Below are positions 28,458 through 37,388 of a stretch of DNA of 64,000 bases, piece by piece. Location of the stretch: contig BOKF01000010.1 in NCBI GenBank assembly GCA_016860845.1, forward strand, positions 1 through 64,000, given 5' to 3'. Position numbers and translations under genes: made by a program. Source of the DNA: Chloroflexota bacterium. GTDB lineage: Bacteria > Chloroflexota > Anaerolineae > 4572-78 > J111. The notes beneath the pieces were generated by a model that saw only the letters and a list, made by a program, of their open reading frames with translations, was not told where the DNA came from and searched no databases. Numbering within the stretch: the first letter of the stretch is position 1; each line of letters opens with the position of its first letter.

Positions 28458-29378
28458 CTAATCGCTTTCGCGTCCCGGTAAACGCACCACTCGCGTCTCC
28501 TCGGTCAAAGACCAATTGGTTGGACTGATGGCGGCATCAGCATAAAAAAGATAAGCCAGTGCGTTGTGGGCCCATCCTTGTTGAGAGGGCAGAAGTTTTG
28601 CTTCCATAGCCATGAAACCCTCCCAAAAACGGCTGGCGGTATCGCTAAACAACGCATGATACTCGTCTTTGGTGATCCGACGGTATCGCAAAGGATAGGC
28701 TCGGCTGGTTCTGCCAGAGTGGATCTCTTCAATAAATTTAGCATTTCGCCAACCATAATTGATGAGGGTGTTAGTAAACACTCGGGTGGGGTTGGCCTGG
28801 GCGGCAGCCAATTTATCCGGGGGGGTTCGGCTAAGCAAATCTTCTAATTCCGGAGAATCGACGAGGCTATAAGCGATGTTGTAAAAATAGATTGTGTGGT
28901 GGGTGATAGGATTGGCAACCCGGCGAATGGGAATTGGTAAGCAGGCCAAAGCATTTCTGATTAATTGTTGATATTCTTTTTCATCACTTAGACGCAAGTT
29001 TATTAAATGTGCCAGCGCGGCCGAGGTTTCTATATTGATCCTGGCCATTTCATCGTTGCTGATTCGCCCCACGTACTTAGGCAAAAGTTTCTGAGTAAGA
29101 CGGTTAAACGGTTTTTGAAAATCAGCCAGAACTGCAAAATAAGACCCCCACATCACGCATAGAGCAGTGGCGGCCAGGGCCTCTTCTGGAAGACCAATCG
29201 ATATCAGTTTGCTTCGTGTGGTTGAACGTTGGCGAAGGTAGTCTCTTAGCTGAAAAAACATACTCTTTTGGGGCGGCGTGATAATTCGTGTGAAGCCTTG
29301 CGGGTCTGATACCTCCTCTACCCATCCGGCATCCAGAGTCAAGTCGTCATTAACTCTTACCGCAAGAAGGGGCATCAC
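28458..29378 (-). CDS. Orphan protein of 306 residues
   Basis: No family is recognised. The protein is mostly helical with a mixed N-terminal segment (MMPLLAVRVNDDLTLDAGWV) and aromatic-rich repeats such as ITHHTIYFYNIAYSLVD, NTLINYGWRNAKFIEEI and WEGFMAMEAKLL. There is no signal peptide, cofactor motif or zinc site. It ends 18 nt from the start of the LigD-like gene's stop region on the same strand, so the two are probably co-transcribed. An overlapping frame at 28222-28515 could be a C-terminal continuation after a frameshift, but I could not show that. Confidence 0.5.
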   Translation of the reverse strand: MMPLLAVRVNDDLTLDAGWVEEVSDPQGFTRIITPPQKSMFFQLRDYLRQRSTTRSKLISIGLPEEALAATALCVMWGSYFAVLADFQKPFNRLTQKLLPKYVGRISNDEMARINIETSAALAHLINLRLSDEKEYQQLIRNALACLPIPIRRVANPITHHTIYFYNIAYSLVDSPELEDLLSRTPPDKLAAAQANPTRVFTNTLINYGWRNAKFIEEIHSGRTSRAYPLRYRRITKDEYHALFSDTASRFWEGFMAMEAKLLPSQQGWAHNALAYLFYADAAISPTNWSLTEETRVVRLPGRESD

Positions 29379-29396
29379 TTTTCTCCTTCAACTTGG

Positions 29397-30284
29397 TTAG
29401 CCCTTTAAGGCGCGGGCGTGATTCCTGATATCTTGCCAGGGATCCGCTTTCTGGCCGAGCCGGTGAAAAATATTCCGCATGGTATAGCTCTGGGAGTGCA
29501 GCTGCGGGTCGGCCAATTCAGCCCAATCCAGCGGTGTGGCCACCGGCGCACCGGGTTTGGCCCGCAAGGTGTAAGTCGCCACGCCGGTCTGGCCGTAAGC
29601 GTTGCGCAGATAGTCTAAAAAGACCCGGCCCTGGCGCTGGTTTTTGCGGGTCTCCGTCGTCAGCCGCTTCGGTTCTCGACGGGCCAACTCGTCGGCCAAC
29701 TCTCGCACAAAGGCGCGGACTTCGTCGAAATCGGCGCTCTGGTCCAGCGGTGCGACAACATGCAGCCCTTTCGAGCCGGTCGTCATTACGAATGGAACCA
29801 AACCCACTTCTTGCAGCATCTCCCGCAGCCGCCCAGCCGCAAAACGGACCGTTTCAAAATCATTCCCCGGTGGATCGAGGTCAAAGATGAGTTTATCGGG
29901 GTGGTTCAGTTTATCGGCTCGGCTCAACCAGGGATGCAGGGTGATGCAGGCCTGGTTGGCCAGGTAAACCAAGGTCTCCACGTTGTCGCACACCACTTGA
30001 TCCTGCCTCACCTGGTCTTCCTTGACTTCGACTGAGACGCGCCGGATCCAGTCGGGGAAATAGTCAGGCATCTCTTTCTGGTAGAAACCTTCAGCCTGAA
30101 TGCCATTGGGAAACCGCTGCAGCGAAAGCGGATGGTCAGCCAGATGCGGCAGCATGATGGCGGCGATGCGCTGGTAGTAATCAATGAGATCACCTTTGGT
30201 AATTCCGTCATCGGGAAAGAGCACTTTATCCAGGTGGGAGAGCTCAATCGTATGAGAGTTAATCTCCACTTTTTTGTCGGTCAT
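29397..30284 (-). CDS. ligD: Stand-alone LigD-type polymerase/primase domain
   Basis: The 295-residue protein matches the polymerase domain of the non-homologous end-joining ligase LigD. It can add nucleotides and primers at DNA ends. The hallmarks are LSHLDKVLFPDDGITKGDL, YYQRIA, HPLSLQRFPNGI, FYQKEMPDYFP, FDLDPPGNDF (metal-binding Asp pair), TTGSKGLHVVAPL and GRVFLDYLRN (third Asp). The ligase and nuclease domains are absent, and no Ku gene is in this window. The start at 30284 (MTDKKVEI) is preferred over a longer frame to 30347. Confidence 0.9.
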   Translation of the reverse strand: MTDKKVEINSHTIELSHLDKVLFPDDGITKGDLIDYYQRIAAIMLPHLADHPLSLQRFPNGIQAEGFYQKEMPDYFPDWIRRVSVEVKEDQVRQDQVVCDNVETLVYLANQACITLHPWLSRADKLNHPDKLIFDLDPPGNDFETVRFAAGRLREMLQEVGLVPFVMTTGSKGLHVVAPLDQSADFDEVRAFVRELADELARREPKRLTTETRKNQRQGRVFLDYLRNAYGQTGVATYTLRAKPGAPVATPLDWAELADPQLHSQSYTMRNIFHRLGQKADPWQDIRNHARALKG

Positions 30285-30394
30285 ATTTCTGCCGGTTTTC
30301 CTCCTCTGCTTTGATTTCCGCCAGGGTGTGCCGCTGCAGCTAACCAACTTCTGAAGCAGCGACAGGGTCAGCGATGACCTTACCTGCGAAGAGC

Positions 30395-30731
30395 TTATCC
30401 CTCCGCTTCACTGATCACTCGTTGTCCCAGCTCTGCCAAAAGGAATCCTTCTTGCAACCGCTCATGGCCCATCTTCTCGGCGTGCGACTTCACGACTTGG
30501 ACGGCTTTCTGCGTTTCGCCCCAGGCGGCATACAATGGCCACAATTCGCCGGGAAGGCCGATTTGTTCAACGATGGATCCTGTCTCATTCAGATGAATGG
30601 TGGCCGGCTGGGGTTTGTTGGGCTACGGAGCCAGCACGGCCAGCGAACGCACATACGGAAGGTGATAGCGCCAGTTATTCCCCAGAGGCTCAGCGATACG
30701 CGCGGCATCTTCTTGAGCCAGGTCACGATCA
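30395..30731 (-). pseudogene. Decayed TPR-type regulator or ATPase C-terminus
   Basis: Two frames join into repeat-like protein: LAQEDAARIAEPLGNNWRYH upstream, then PGELWPLYAAWGETQKAVQ, HAEKMGHERLQEGFLLAELG downstream, ending at a TAA at 30395. The A-x-x-L-G-x-P-x-E-L-W-x-x-Y-A-A-x-G-E pattern recalls tetratricopeptide tails of large LuxR/AfsR-like ATPases. A frameshift and the missing front mark it as a relic. Confidence 0.35.
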
Positions 30732-32102
30732 CTATTGGCCGGTATCTCTAACTCCCAACGCGGCCAGCACAGCCGGCAGCACCTGCTTCTTGCGCGAGAC
30801 CACGCCTGGCGCATCGAGCGTCCCGTCGGCGCGGCGCGGATACGGCAGCCCATCGAACAACCGCTCCGGACCGTCGGCCACCAGCCGTGAGCTGCCGCGC
30901 ACCACATCAGTTACCAACAGGAGCGCCAACTCTAAGCCTTGACGTTCCCGTAGCTCTTGCAGCGCCTGGCGTAGTTCGTCCACCCGTTCTTCCAGCTCGG
31001 CGAACCCGGTGACTTCGACCTGCGCGATGGCAAAGCGGATGGCTCCCTGCTGGTAGGTCTTGAGGTCGGCGCCAACCACCTGGTCGCTCGGGCGCTGCCC
31101 CAGGCCAGCGCCGGCTGCCAGCAACTCTGCCGCCAGCGTAGTCATGGCCACCTCGTGCTCGACCGCAGGGGCTTCGGCCGGCGCCAGTCCGGCGAGCACA
31201 GTGAGACGGGCCGCGGCGGCGCGGTCACGGTCCGTCGTCGTCGGTGAGCGTAAGCCCAGCGTGTCGGACAAGATGCCACACAGGAGCAGGCCGCACAACC
31301 CCGGTGGTGGGGTCAGATGAGCATCCAGCGCCTCCTCGATGACGAGCGTGGAGCAACTGCCCACTGGGTCGACCCGGAAGCGGATCGGCGTTGGCGTGGG
31401 CGGGTTGCCCAGCCGGTGGTGGTCGAGGACAGCCAAGATGTCAGCTTCTTCCAGGCCCGGCACCGCCTGACCGGCCTCGTTGTGGTCCACCAGCACCACG
31501 GTGACCTGGCGCGGGGCCAACAGTTCAACCTTTTGCACCAGCCCGACATAGCAACCCTCGTGGTCGACCACGGGAAAGTCGTCATGTACGCTCCGCAGAG
31601 CTAATGGGCGGATGTCGCGAACGCGTTCGTCGCTGCGAAAAATCGGCACCTCGCGGTCGGTGGCACTCAGGCAGGGCGAAGCCAGCCGCTGCTCCAGCCG
31701 GGCGGTGATCGGTTCGGCGAGCAGATCATTCAGGGCGGCGAATAGACCAGCCCCCGTGATGATGCCGACGGGCTTACTGTCATCGCCCACCACAGGGATA
31801 GGGCGCCGCACGGCGGCGACGGCGCGGGCGGCATCCAGCAGTGGCTGGTGAGGTGACAGCGGCTCGGTCCACTGCCCCAGGCGTCCCACCCGCATCCAGG
31901 CATCGGTCAGCAGTTCCGGCGGCTCGACACCAAAGCGCTTGAGGGCGAAGACCGTCTGCGCGTTGACCTCTCCGGCTCGCGCTGGCTGGCAGTTCAAGCC
32001 GTCGCGCGTCGTCAGTACCCAGGCATAGCCAAGTGCGGCCGAGATGGCGTCCATATCCGGATTCCGGTGCCCGATGACATATACGACGTTTGTAGTGTCC
32101 AT
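30732..32102 (-). CDS. ppaC: Manganese-dependent inorganic pyrophosphatase with CBS domains
   Basis: The 456-residue family II pyrophosphatase hydrolyses PPi to phosphate in the cytoplasm. The DHH catalytic domain has GHRNPDMDAISAALGY, VVLVDHNEAGQA, LAVLDHHRLGNP and PVGSCSTLV, giving the metal ligands. Two CBS motifs are inserted between the first and second motif (PHQPLLDAARAVAAV, SKPVGIITGAGLFAAL, FPVVDHEGCYVGLVQKVELL). In relatives these bind adenine nucleotides and regulate activity. The C-terminal DHHA2 domain ends with LVTDVVRGSSRLVADGPERL, holding the Ser-Arg substrate-binding segment. The start is MDTTNVVY at 32102. A longer frame to 32150 lacks homology. Confidence 0.92.
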   Translation of the reverse strand: MDTTNVVYVIGHRNPDMDAISAALGYAWVLTTRDGLNCQPARAGEVNAQTVFALKRFGVEPPELLTDAWMRVGRLGQWTEPLSPHQPLLDAARAVAAVRRPIPVVGDDSKPVGIITGAGLFAALNDLLAEPITARLEQRLASPCLSATDREVPIFRSDERVRDIRPLALRSVHDDFPVVDHEGCYVGLVQKVELLAPRQVTVVLVDHNEAGQAVPGLEEADILAVLDHHRLGNPPTPTPIRFRVDPVGSCSTLVIEEALDAHLTPPPGLCGLLLCGILSDTLGLRSPTTTDRDRAAAARLTVLAGLAPAEAPAVEHEVAMTTLAAELLAAGAGLGQRPSDQVVGADLKTYQQGAIRFAIAQVEVTGFAELEERVDELRQALQELRERQGLELALLLVTDVVRGSSRLVADGPERLFDGLPYPRRADGTLDAPGVVSRKKQVLPAVLAALGVRDTGQ

Positions 32103-32166
32103 GAGAGGTTCCCCCGCTTGTAGTGAGGGACAGCCTGAGCCGTTGTTCAAAGGGACTGTTGGATGA

Positions 32167-32345
32167 TCACTCCACCGTTTGCGATCTCCATTCGTTCGAA
32201 ACTATCTGGCATGACGCTCGAATCAATCCGGCAGTTAGGCCAACGGTAGCGCCAGCCGCGATGTGCGCCCGCTTCCCGACGATCGTGATACCTGTGTTGA
32301 GGCTGCCATACTCAAACTGATCAATCCCTATGGGAGAGTGTAACA
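32167..32345 (-). pseudogene. Left-handed beta-helix fragment (GlgC-like C-terminus)
   Basis: The frame reads YGSLNTGITIVGKRAHIAAG then ATVGLTAGLI. This is the hexapeptide-repeat pattern seen at the end of ADP-glucose pyrophosphorylase-like nucleotidyltransferases (NTG-TVIGKxAxIPAG-). Nothing of the nucleotidyltransferase domain remains, and the true start is missing. Confidence 0.4.
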
Positions 32346-32497
32346 CAACTGAGCAAAAAGCCAAACCGTTATGAGGCCCAGACATTTTATGAGCTAAACA
32401 CACTTTTAGGCTACTCGATACGACGTCCAGGACCACTCAGTATGGTAATAGTATAAACTACTTCTTCTCCGCTATGGTCCCAGCCATAAATTTCTTG

Positions 32498-32615
32498 ATG
32501 CAACCGGCGATCGCTTCAACCCTGGGCGAGAAAATTAAGCTAGTCCGCAAAGCGATGGGGGCTTTCTCAAAATGAAGTGGCGCTGAAAGTCGGCTTAAGC
32601 CGGGTCAGTAATTGA
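32498..32615 (+). pseudogene. XRE-type helix-turn-helix remnant
   Basis: From an ATG at 32498 the frame gives TLGEKIKLVRKAMG. After a one-base insertion in the G run near 32561 the next frame gives GLSQNEVALKVGLSRVSN and a stop. Together these form an XRE/Cro-type DNA-binding helix-turn-helix. The gene is broken and short. The rest of 32616-32767 shows nothing recognisable. Confidence 0.5.
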
Positions 32616-32767
32616 AGCGGGGCTTGTACGTACTGGAGCGGCTAACAAGTGGTACCGGGCGAAGTAGTAGTGCGCGCCGAGATTGGCTGGGTCCGGTCCT
32701 AGTAATCAGGGGAGAGGGATCAGCCTTCAAACCGTGTTGCCCATCGCACATTGGCTAACCTCCAGCC

Positions 32768-33496
32768 TTAAGCTGCCACCAGTTCCCTTAACAGCCGGGC
32801 ATCCTCGATAGCGTGGCCAAAGGCATCGTTGTTGAAATAGGCGAAAACGGTCCGTCCCTCGGCCAACCACTGCCGGCTGCGTTCAGCCCACGATTCCAGC
32901 CTGGCTCGTCCGTAGCGGCCAGCGTAAGTTCTCTCTGCGCCGTGGAAGCGCACGTAGACCACCGGACTGGTGACCCAGAGAGGACAGGATAGATTCGGCA
33001 TATCGAAGACGCAAAAGCTCAGGCGAAACCGCTCCAAAATCTCGCGTACCGGCGGAACAAACCAACTTGGATCCCGAAACTCGAAGACGTTGGTGACATC
33101 TGTCGGCAGGAGGGCGGCAAAGGTTTCCAGGCGAACCGGATCAGCATGCCGGTTGGGCGGCAGTTGCCACAGGATCGGGCCAAGGGTATCACTCAACCGT
33201 CGGGCGCGGGAGAGAAAGCGTTCCAATGGCTCGGCTACCTCCTTGAGCCGTTTGAGGTGGGTCAGAAAGCGGTTGGCTTTGACGGCGTAGGTGAAGCCTG
33301 GTGGGGCTTGGGCTTGCCAGCGGTCAAACGTCGTCTCAGTTGGCAGGCGGTAGAAGGAGTTGTTGATTTCTACGGTGGCGAAGTGTTGGCTATAGTAATC
33401 AAACCAGCGGGACTGGGGCAAGTCTGGAGGATAGAAGACTTCCCGCCAGTGAGGATAGACCCAGCCCGAAGTGCCAATGTGACAGCGAGGGTTCAT
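32768..33496 (-). CDS. DUF72 (YecE-like) protein
   Basis: The 242-residue TIM-barrel protein is of the DUF72 family, whose biochemical role is unsettled. The family signature is clear: IGTSGWVYPHWREVFYP, YYSQHFATVEINNSFYRLP, YAVKANRFLTHLKRL, VFEFRDPSWF and VYVRFHG, with an acidic/aromatic end YFNNDAFGHAIEDA. The ATG at 33496 overlaps the archaemetzincin stop (ATGA), indicating translational coupling. The longer frame to 33601 is rejected because the family begins at CHIGTSG. Confidence 0.9.
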   Translation of the reverse strand: MNPRCHIGTSGWVYPHWREVFYPPDLPQSRWFDYYSQHFATVEINNSFYRLPTETTFDRWQAQAPPGFTYAVKANRFLTHLKRLKEVAEPLERFLSRARRLSDTLGPILWQLPPNRHADPVRLETFAALLPTDVTNVFEFRDPSWFVPPVREILERFRLSFCVFDMPNLSCPLWVTSPVVYVRFHGAERTYAGRYGRARLESWAERSRQWLAEGRTVFAYFNNDAFGHAIEDARLLRELVAA

Positions 33497-34038
33497 CGTC
33501 TGGCCTGGCTCCTCTTTTGCCAGCGATCCTGGCAGCGCTGGCAGAAAGCCGCGCCTTTTACATCGGTGTCGTGGAGCGTGTTGGAGAAGTGCATCACGCA
33601 ATGGGGGTCTGGGCAGTGGATCAGGCCCCAGGTGTGCCCGAGCTCATGGACAGCCTCAATCAGAACGCGCTGGCGGAAGAGGGGTGGGTCTTCCGCCAAC
33701 CCATAAAAGAAGGGGCGCAGACGGGGCAAAGCGATGAAGGCGGTCCGCCCCTCCAGAGTCGCCTGGCCGAAGATGAAATTGAGGCCAGGCGCGTAGCAAT
33801 CGGCGTCAATCACCCCCAGCACCCGCTCGACGGCCGGGCTGGCGACTGCTTTCAACGCCGCCAGGATGACATCTCCTCGGTATTGGCGGCGATGGCGTTC
33901 ATACCCGGCTGCCGGCAAGGGGATCGGCTCGTCCACGATCACGGGCCGATTGAACACGACCGACAATCGCTCTGCCAGCCACGGTAACAGGTCGGTTGGG
34001 ACCGAACCAAGAGGTACTAGGCTAATGATAGCTTTCAT
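33493..34038 (-). CDS. amzA: Archaemetzincin-family zinc protease
   Basis: The 181-residue metalloprotease is of the archaemetzincin family. The extended zinc-binding motif HELGHTWGLIHC lies at about 131-142. It is followed by the family's cysteine cluster (PDPHCVM, then FCQRCQ), which binds a second zinc. The N-terminal region has IISLVPLGSVP and RVLGVIDADCYAPGLNFIFG, as in other members. The peptide substrate is unknown. It is coupled by a 4-nt overlap to the DUF72 gene and is divergent from the esterase gene starting at 34067, with 28 bp between the two starts. Confidence 0.92.
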   Translation of the reverse strand: MKAIISLVPLGSVPTDLLPWLAERLSVVFNRPVIVDEPIPLPAAGYERHRRQYRGDVILAALKAVASPAVERVLGVIDADCYAPGLNFIFGQATLEGRTAFIALPRLRPFFYGLAEDPPLFRQRVLIEAVHELGHTWGLIHCPDPHCVMHFSNTLHDTDVKGAAFCQRCQDRWQKRSQARR

Positions 34039-34066
34039 TTCCGCTTAAATTCGAGGGATAAATCAA

Positions 34067-34732
34067 ATGACCCAGGAAACAATTCTCTATCTTCACGGCT
34101 TTGCCTCTTCGGGACAGGGAGCCAAAGCTCAATATTTTCGGGAACGGTTTGCCCGGCTACCCCAGGTGACCTTTCAGGCCGTGGAGTTCAATCCAACCCC
34201 GGCCGATTTTGAATATATGACCCTCACCGGCCTGATCAACCAGCTGCGGCAATATCTCCTCGGCCAGCCATCCCGCAGTCTCAGCTTCATCGCCAGTTCC
34301 CTGGGCGCGCTGGTCGGGCTGCACTATGCCCACTGCTTTGGCGGGGTCAGGAAGATGCTCTTGTTGGCCCCGGCTTTGGCTTACCGCCCCGAACGACGCC
34401 CCGAGGAGGAGCTTCGGCAGTGGCAAGCGCAGGGTTTCCTGAACGTGGCTCACTATGCCTTTAAGCAGGACCTACCGCTCCGGTTCGACTTTCATCTAGA
34501 CGGGCTGCGCTATCTCCAGCCGGTCCCACCGGCCGCCCCAACGACCCTCATTCACGGCCGTCAGGATGAGGTGGTCGCCATAGAGCACAGCCGGGCATAC
34601 GCCGCGCATTTCCCAGATCAGGTTCACCTGGTTGAGGTGGACGCCGATCACCAACTTGCTGACCAATTGGCTTTCATCTGGCAGCAGGTTCAGTCTTGCC
34701 TATTGCCAGATAATGAATCCCTGCCTGATTAA
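34067..34732 (+). CDS. YqiA/YcfP-like alpha/beta hydrolase
   Basis: The 221-residue esterase-type hydrolase is of the UPF0227 (YqiA/YcfP) kind. The oxyanion segment LYLHGFASSGQGAKA is at the N-terminus. The nucleophile elbow FIASSLGALVGLHYA is near residue 80. The Asp is in LIHGRQDEVVAIEHS, and the His in EVDADHQLAD. The order and spacing form a complete Ser-Asp-His triad. The substrate is not known. YqiA of E. coli acts on short acyl esters. The gene stands alone, divergent from the archaemetzincin pair. Confidence 0.85.
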   Translation: MTQETILYLHGFASSGQGAKAQYFRERFARLPQVTFQAVEFNPTPADFEYMTLTGLINQLRQYLLGQPSRSLSFIASSLGALVGLHYAHCFGGVRKMLLLAPALAYRPERRPEEELRQWQAQGFLNVAHYAFKQDLPLRFDFHLDGLRYLQPVPPAAPTTLIHGRQDEVVAIEHSRAYAAHFPDQVHLVEVDADHQLADQLAFIWQQVQSCLLPDNESLPD

Positions 34733-34857
34733 CCCCTTTCCTAATTTGCTCCTAGCCTCCGTACATTGCCTGCCGTCCGCAATGTAGCGCGGTCAGAGGA
34801 TCTACGTGTTGGGCGACAGAGGATCTCGCCAGCGTCCCATCGCTTTTTCTTGGCCAG

Positions 34858-35814
34858 CTAGGTCCGCCAGGCCATCGTCGCCTGATTGAGCGCCTCGATC
34901 TCCAATGGCGTCAAGCGGAAGGAGAGCGCTCCGGCATTGTCGGCTGCCTGCTGGCCATTCTTCGCACCGGGGATGGGCAGGACCCACTCGTTTTCAATCA
35001 GCCACCGCAGCGCCACCTGCGCCGGACTTTTGGCATAGCGCCCGCCAATCTCACGCAACAGCGCCACCACTGGCGCGATCGCCTCCAGCCCTTTCCCCCG
35101 AAAGGTTCCCATAAACCGTCTCAACCCCGTTGGCCTGGCTCCCGTGCCATACTTGCCAGTCAGGGCGCCGCTCGCCAGCGGTTGGTAGGCGATGAGCGTG
35201 ACCCCTAACTCACGGCAGGCATCCAGCACGCCGTTGACCTCCGGTTGTCGGTGCAACAGCGAATACTCGACCTGATTGGAGGCTAGTGGAATGCCGCGCT
35301 TAGCCAGCGCCGCGTGCGCGATCCGCATCTGTTCCGCCGAATAGTTGCTCACTCCGACCGCTTTGACCTGGCCCGCCTCGACGGCGTTGGCCATCAACCC
35401 CATCAGTTTCGGGATGGAGACCCACGGGGAAGGGAAGTGATGTTGGTACAGCTCCACCCAGCTCCGTCCCAGCCGGGCCAGGCTGGCCTCAAGCGCTTTG
35501 GGCAGATGGCCCGTTCGGGAAAACGGGCTGGGCGGGAACTTGGTTGCCAGCAACACCTCTTTGCCGCGGGCTAACTCCCCCAGTCGGCGCTCAGCGGCGC
35601 CACCGCTGTACATCGCCGCAGTGTCGAACAACGTCACGCCGGCGGCCACACTCACCTCCAGGGCGCGCTGCTCTTCCTCGAAGCCGTGCGCGCCACCATA
35701 GGCCAGCTTGGCCGGGGTCCAGCGGGCGAAGCCGGACGGGTCGCCCCAGGTCATCGCACCGACGCCGAGCCTGGGTACTTGCAAGTCACTTTGGCCTAAG
35801 GTTGTTGTATTCAC
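34858..35814 (-). CDS. Aldo/keto reductase
   Basis: The 318-residue NADPH-dependent (beta/alpha)8 oxidoreductase reduces aldehydes and ketones. Family motifs are LGVGAMTWGDP, VTLFDTAAMYSGGAAERRLG (catalytic Asp and Tyr), EVLLATKFPP (Lys), WVELYQHHFP (His), AVGVSNYSAEQM, VEYSLLHRQPE, LIAYQPLASGALTGKYG and PIPGAKNGQQAADNAGAL (NADP phosphate site). The start is the GTG at 35814 after GGAGGGTGGAAG. The longer frame has no homology. The gene is monocistronic and its substrate is unknown. Confidence 0.9.
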   Translation of the reverse strand: MNTTTLGQSDLQVPRLGVGAMTWGDPSGFARWTPAKLAYGGAHGFEEEQRALEVSVAAGVTLFDTAAMYSGGAAERRLGELARGKEVLLATKFPPSPFSRTGHLPKALEASLARLGRSWVELYQHHFPSPWVSIPKLMGLMANAVEAGQVKAVGVSNYSAEQMRIAHAALAKRGIPLASNQVEYSLLHRQPEVNGVLDACRELGVTLIAYQPLASGALTGKYGTGARPTGLRRFMGTFRGKGLEAIAPVVALLREIGGRYAKSPAQVALRWLIENEWVLPIPGAKNGQQAADNAGALSFRLTPLEIEALNQATMAWRT

Positions 35815-35928
35815 CTTCCACCCTCCTTCTCTTGGTGCTAGACAGAGACTCTGACCCCCTACTGGGCAAGTATAACATGACCAGGCTATGGCTTCAATGC
35901 CAACGCGAAGCGCCGGGGCCAAACTGCT

Positions 35929-36761
35929 TTAGCGGCTCTTTATCTGGCTGCTCGTTCGATAAATACCAAATTGGGATACCCATGGCTGTAGGCCAACGAC
36001 ACCGGCGGGCAACTGTTCGTGCTGACCAATAACCAAAGCGCCACCGGGATGTAACTGCAAGATGATTTGCTTTAGCACCTGCCGTTGGAGCGACTCCTCA
36101 AAGTAAGTCAGCATCAGATTTCGGCAGAGGATGAGGTGAAAGGGGCCAGCCGGTTGCCCGATGTGAATGTCTTGCCACTGAAACTCAACGCCACGGCGAT
36201 ATTCCTCGCGGAGACAGTACTCGGCCCCACGCTGGACAAAGGCTGTTTCACGCCACTGCGGTGGCAGGTCTCGCAGACTACTGGCCGGATAGCAACCTAC
36301 CTTGGCCCGCTGGAGGAGATGCTCATCGGCATCCGTCGCGATGATGCGGCAGGTTAAGCTTGGATAGCGCGCTGCTAACGCTAGCTGCCAGATCAGGTTT
36401 AAGCTGTAAGGCTCTTCGCCAGAAGCGCAGCCCAGACTCCAGCAGCGCAGTTCGTTGCGTTCCTGGTGAGAGCCGATTTGGCCAGAGCGGGCAAAACGAC
36501 GTGAGCCAGTTGGTCAAACACGGCCCGGTCGCGATAGAATCGAGAAATAGAAATGCGGCAGAGCGAAGCCAGGATGGGCCACTCCGCCGCTTGAGTGGTC
36601 AGATAAGCGCGATAGGCGGCCACGTCCGGCAGCCCTAATTCCCGGCAGCGCCGGTCAATCCGTTTGCAGACCTGGTGACGAACTTTGCAGAAACCGGCCC
36701 AGCGCAGGCGGAGGTGGGGCAAGGCCCATTGTAAAAAGGCGATGCAATCGCGGTCGTGCAT
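35929..36761 (-). pseudogene. cheR: CheR-type protein methyltransferase, frameshifted
   Basis: The N-terminal part (36399-36761) carries LPHLRLRWAGFCKVRHQVC, KRIDRRCRELGL and ISRFYRDRAVFDQL. After a shift near 36465 the other frame continues with LRCWSLGCASGEEPYSLNLI, RIIATDADEHLLQRAKVGCY, EFQWQDIHIGQ and FHLILCRNLMLTYFEE. Together they form a nearly complete CheR S-adenosylmethionine-dependent glutamate methyltransferase. The GCASGEEPYS motif binds the cofactor. One indel breaks it, with no chemoreceptor genes nearby. It could be a base-calling error. Confidence 0.75.
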
Positions 36762-36914
36762 TCCTTAACTTTCGTTGGTGGGTCATTTTAAGTAGACAGA
36801 TTCTACCTGGTGCATTGTACCAGGTAATCCAGGGTGGGCTTCAATCCGGACCGTATTGAATGACATGTATTATATGAGGATGAGGGCGGTCGACCTTTCC
36901 TCTGCGACAGGCCT

Positions 36915-37380
36915 TCACGGCGCAAGAGGCAATCGGGGTCGTGTGCCTTCCGATACCGGCCGCCACGCCGGAGGACTTGGATTACGCAACCCCAGTTCCA
37001 GCCATTGCCGCATTTGCTCGGGGTACTTCTGGATGAAGGGCCGGATACTTCCCTCGGCGATGAAACGCTGGGTCATTTCATCCAGGACCTTCATTGAAAC
37101 GTCGAAGTAATCCGGGCCGAACTTAGCCACAAAATTGCACTGTGGCATGATGATGAAGCCATCAGAGCCGGCCAGGGCCGCCTCATTGCTCTCCGGCCCT
37201 AGCGAATCGATCAAAATTTGGAACGACCAAGGGAAAGTCCTGAGGCAAGTACTCCTCCAATTGATCTCGAATAAGCGCGTTGCCGTCGTCAAAATTCGAG
37301 GCTTAAATGGCTGTTGATGTTGGCAGTAATGCTAGCAGCGTCAAATTCCGGCCGGATTTTTGATCTCCTCGGCCAGTTGC
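36915..37380 (-). pseudogene. DNA alkylation repair (AlkD-like HEAT) protein, degraded
   Basis: The best frame contains FGPDYFDVSMKVLDEMTQRF, FIQKYPEQMRQWLELG and SEGTRPRLPLAP. These match the AlkD-like alkylpurine glycosylase or HEAT-repeat family (ending HPNxxVRRLxSEGTRPRLPWA). Upstream pieces in other frames (RQLAEEIKN, FDAASITANINSHL, DQLEEYLPQDFP) show at least two more frameshifts, and the C-terminal half is missing. Confidence 0.65.
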
Positions 37381-37388
37381 CGATGAAA

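Noticed and set aside
28222..28515. 97-codon frame overlapping the end of the 306-residue orphan
   Set aside because: It may be a frameshifted C-terminus, but there is no homology to decide, so it is not annotated separately.
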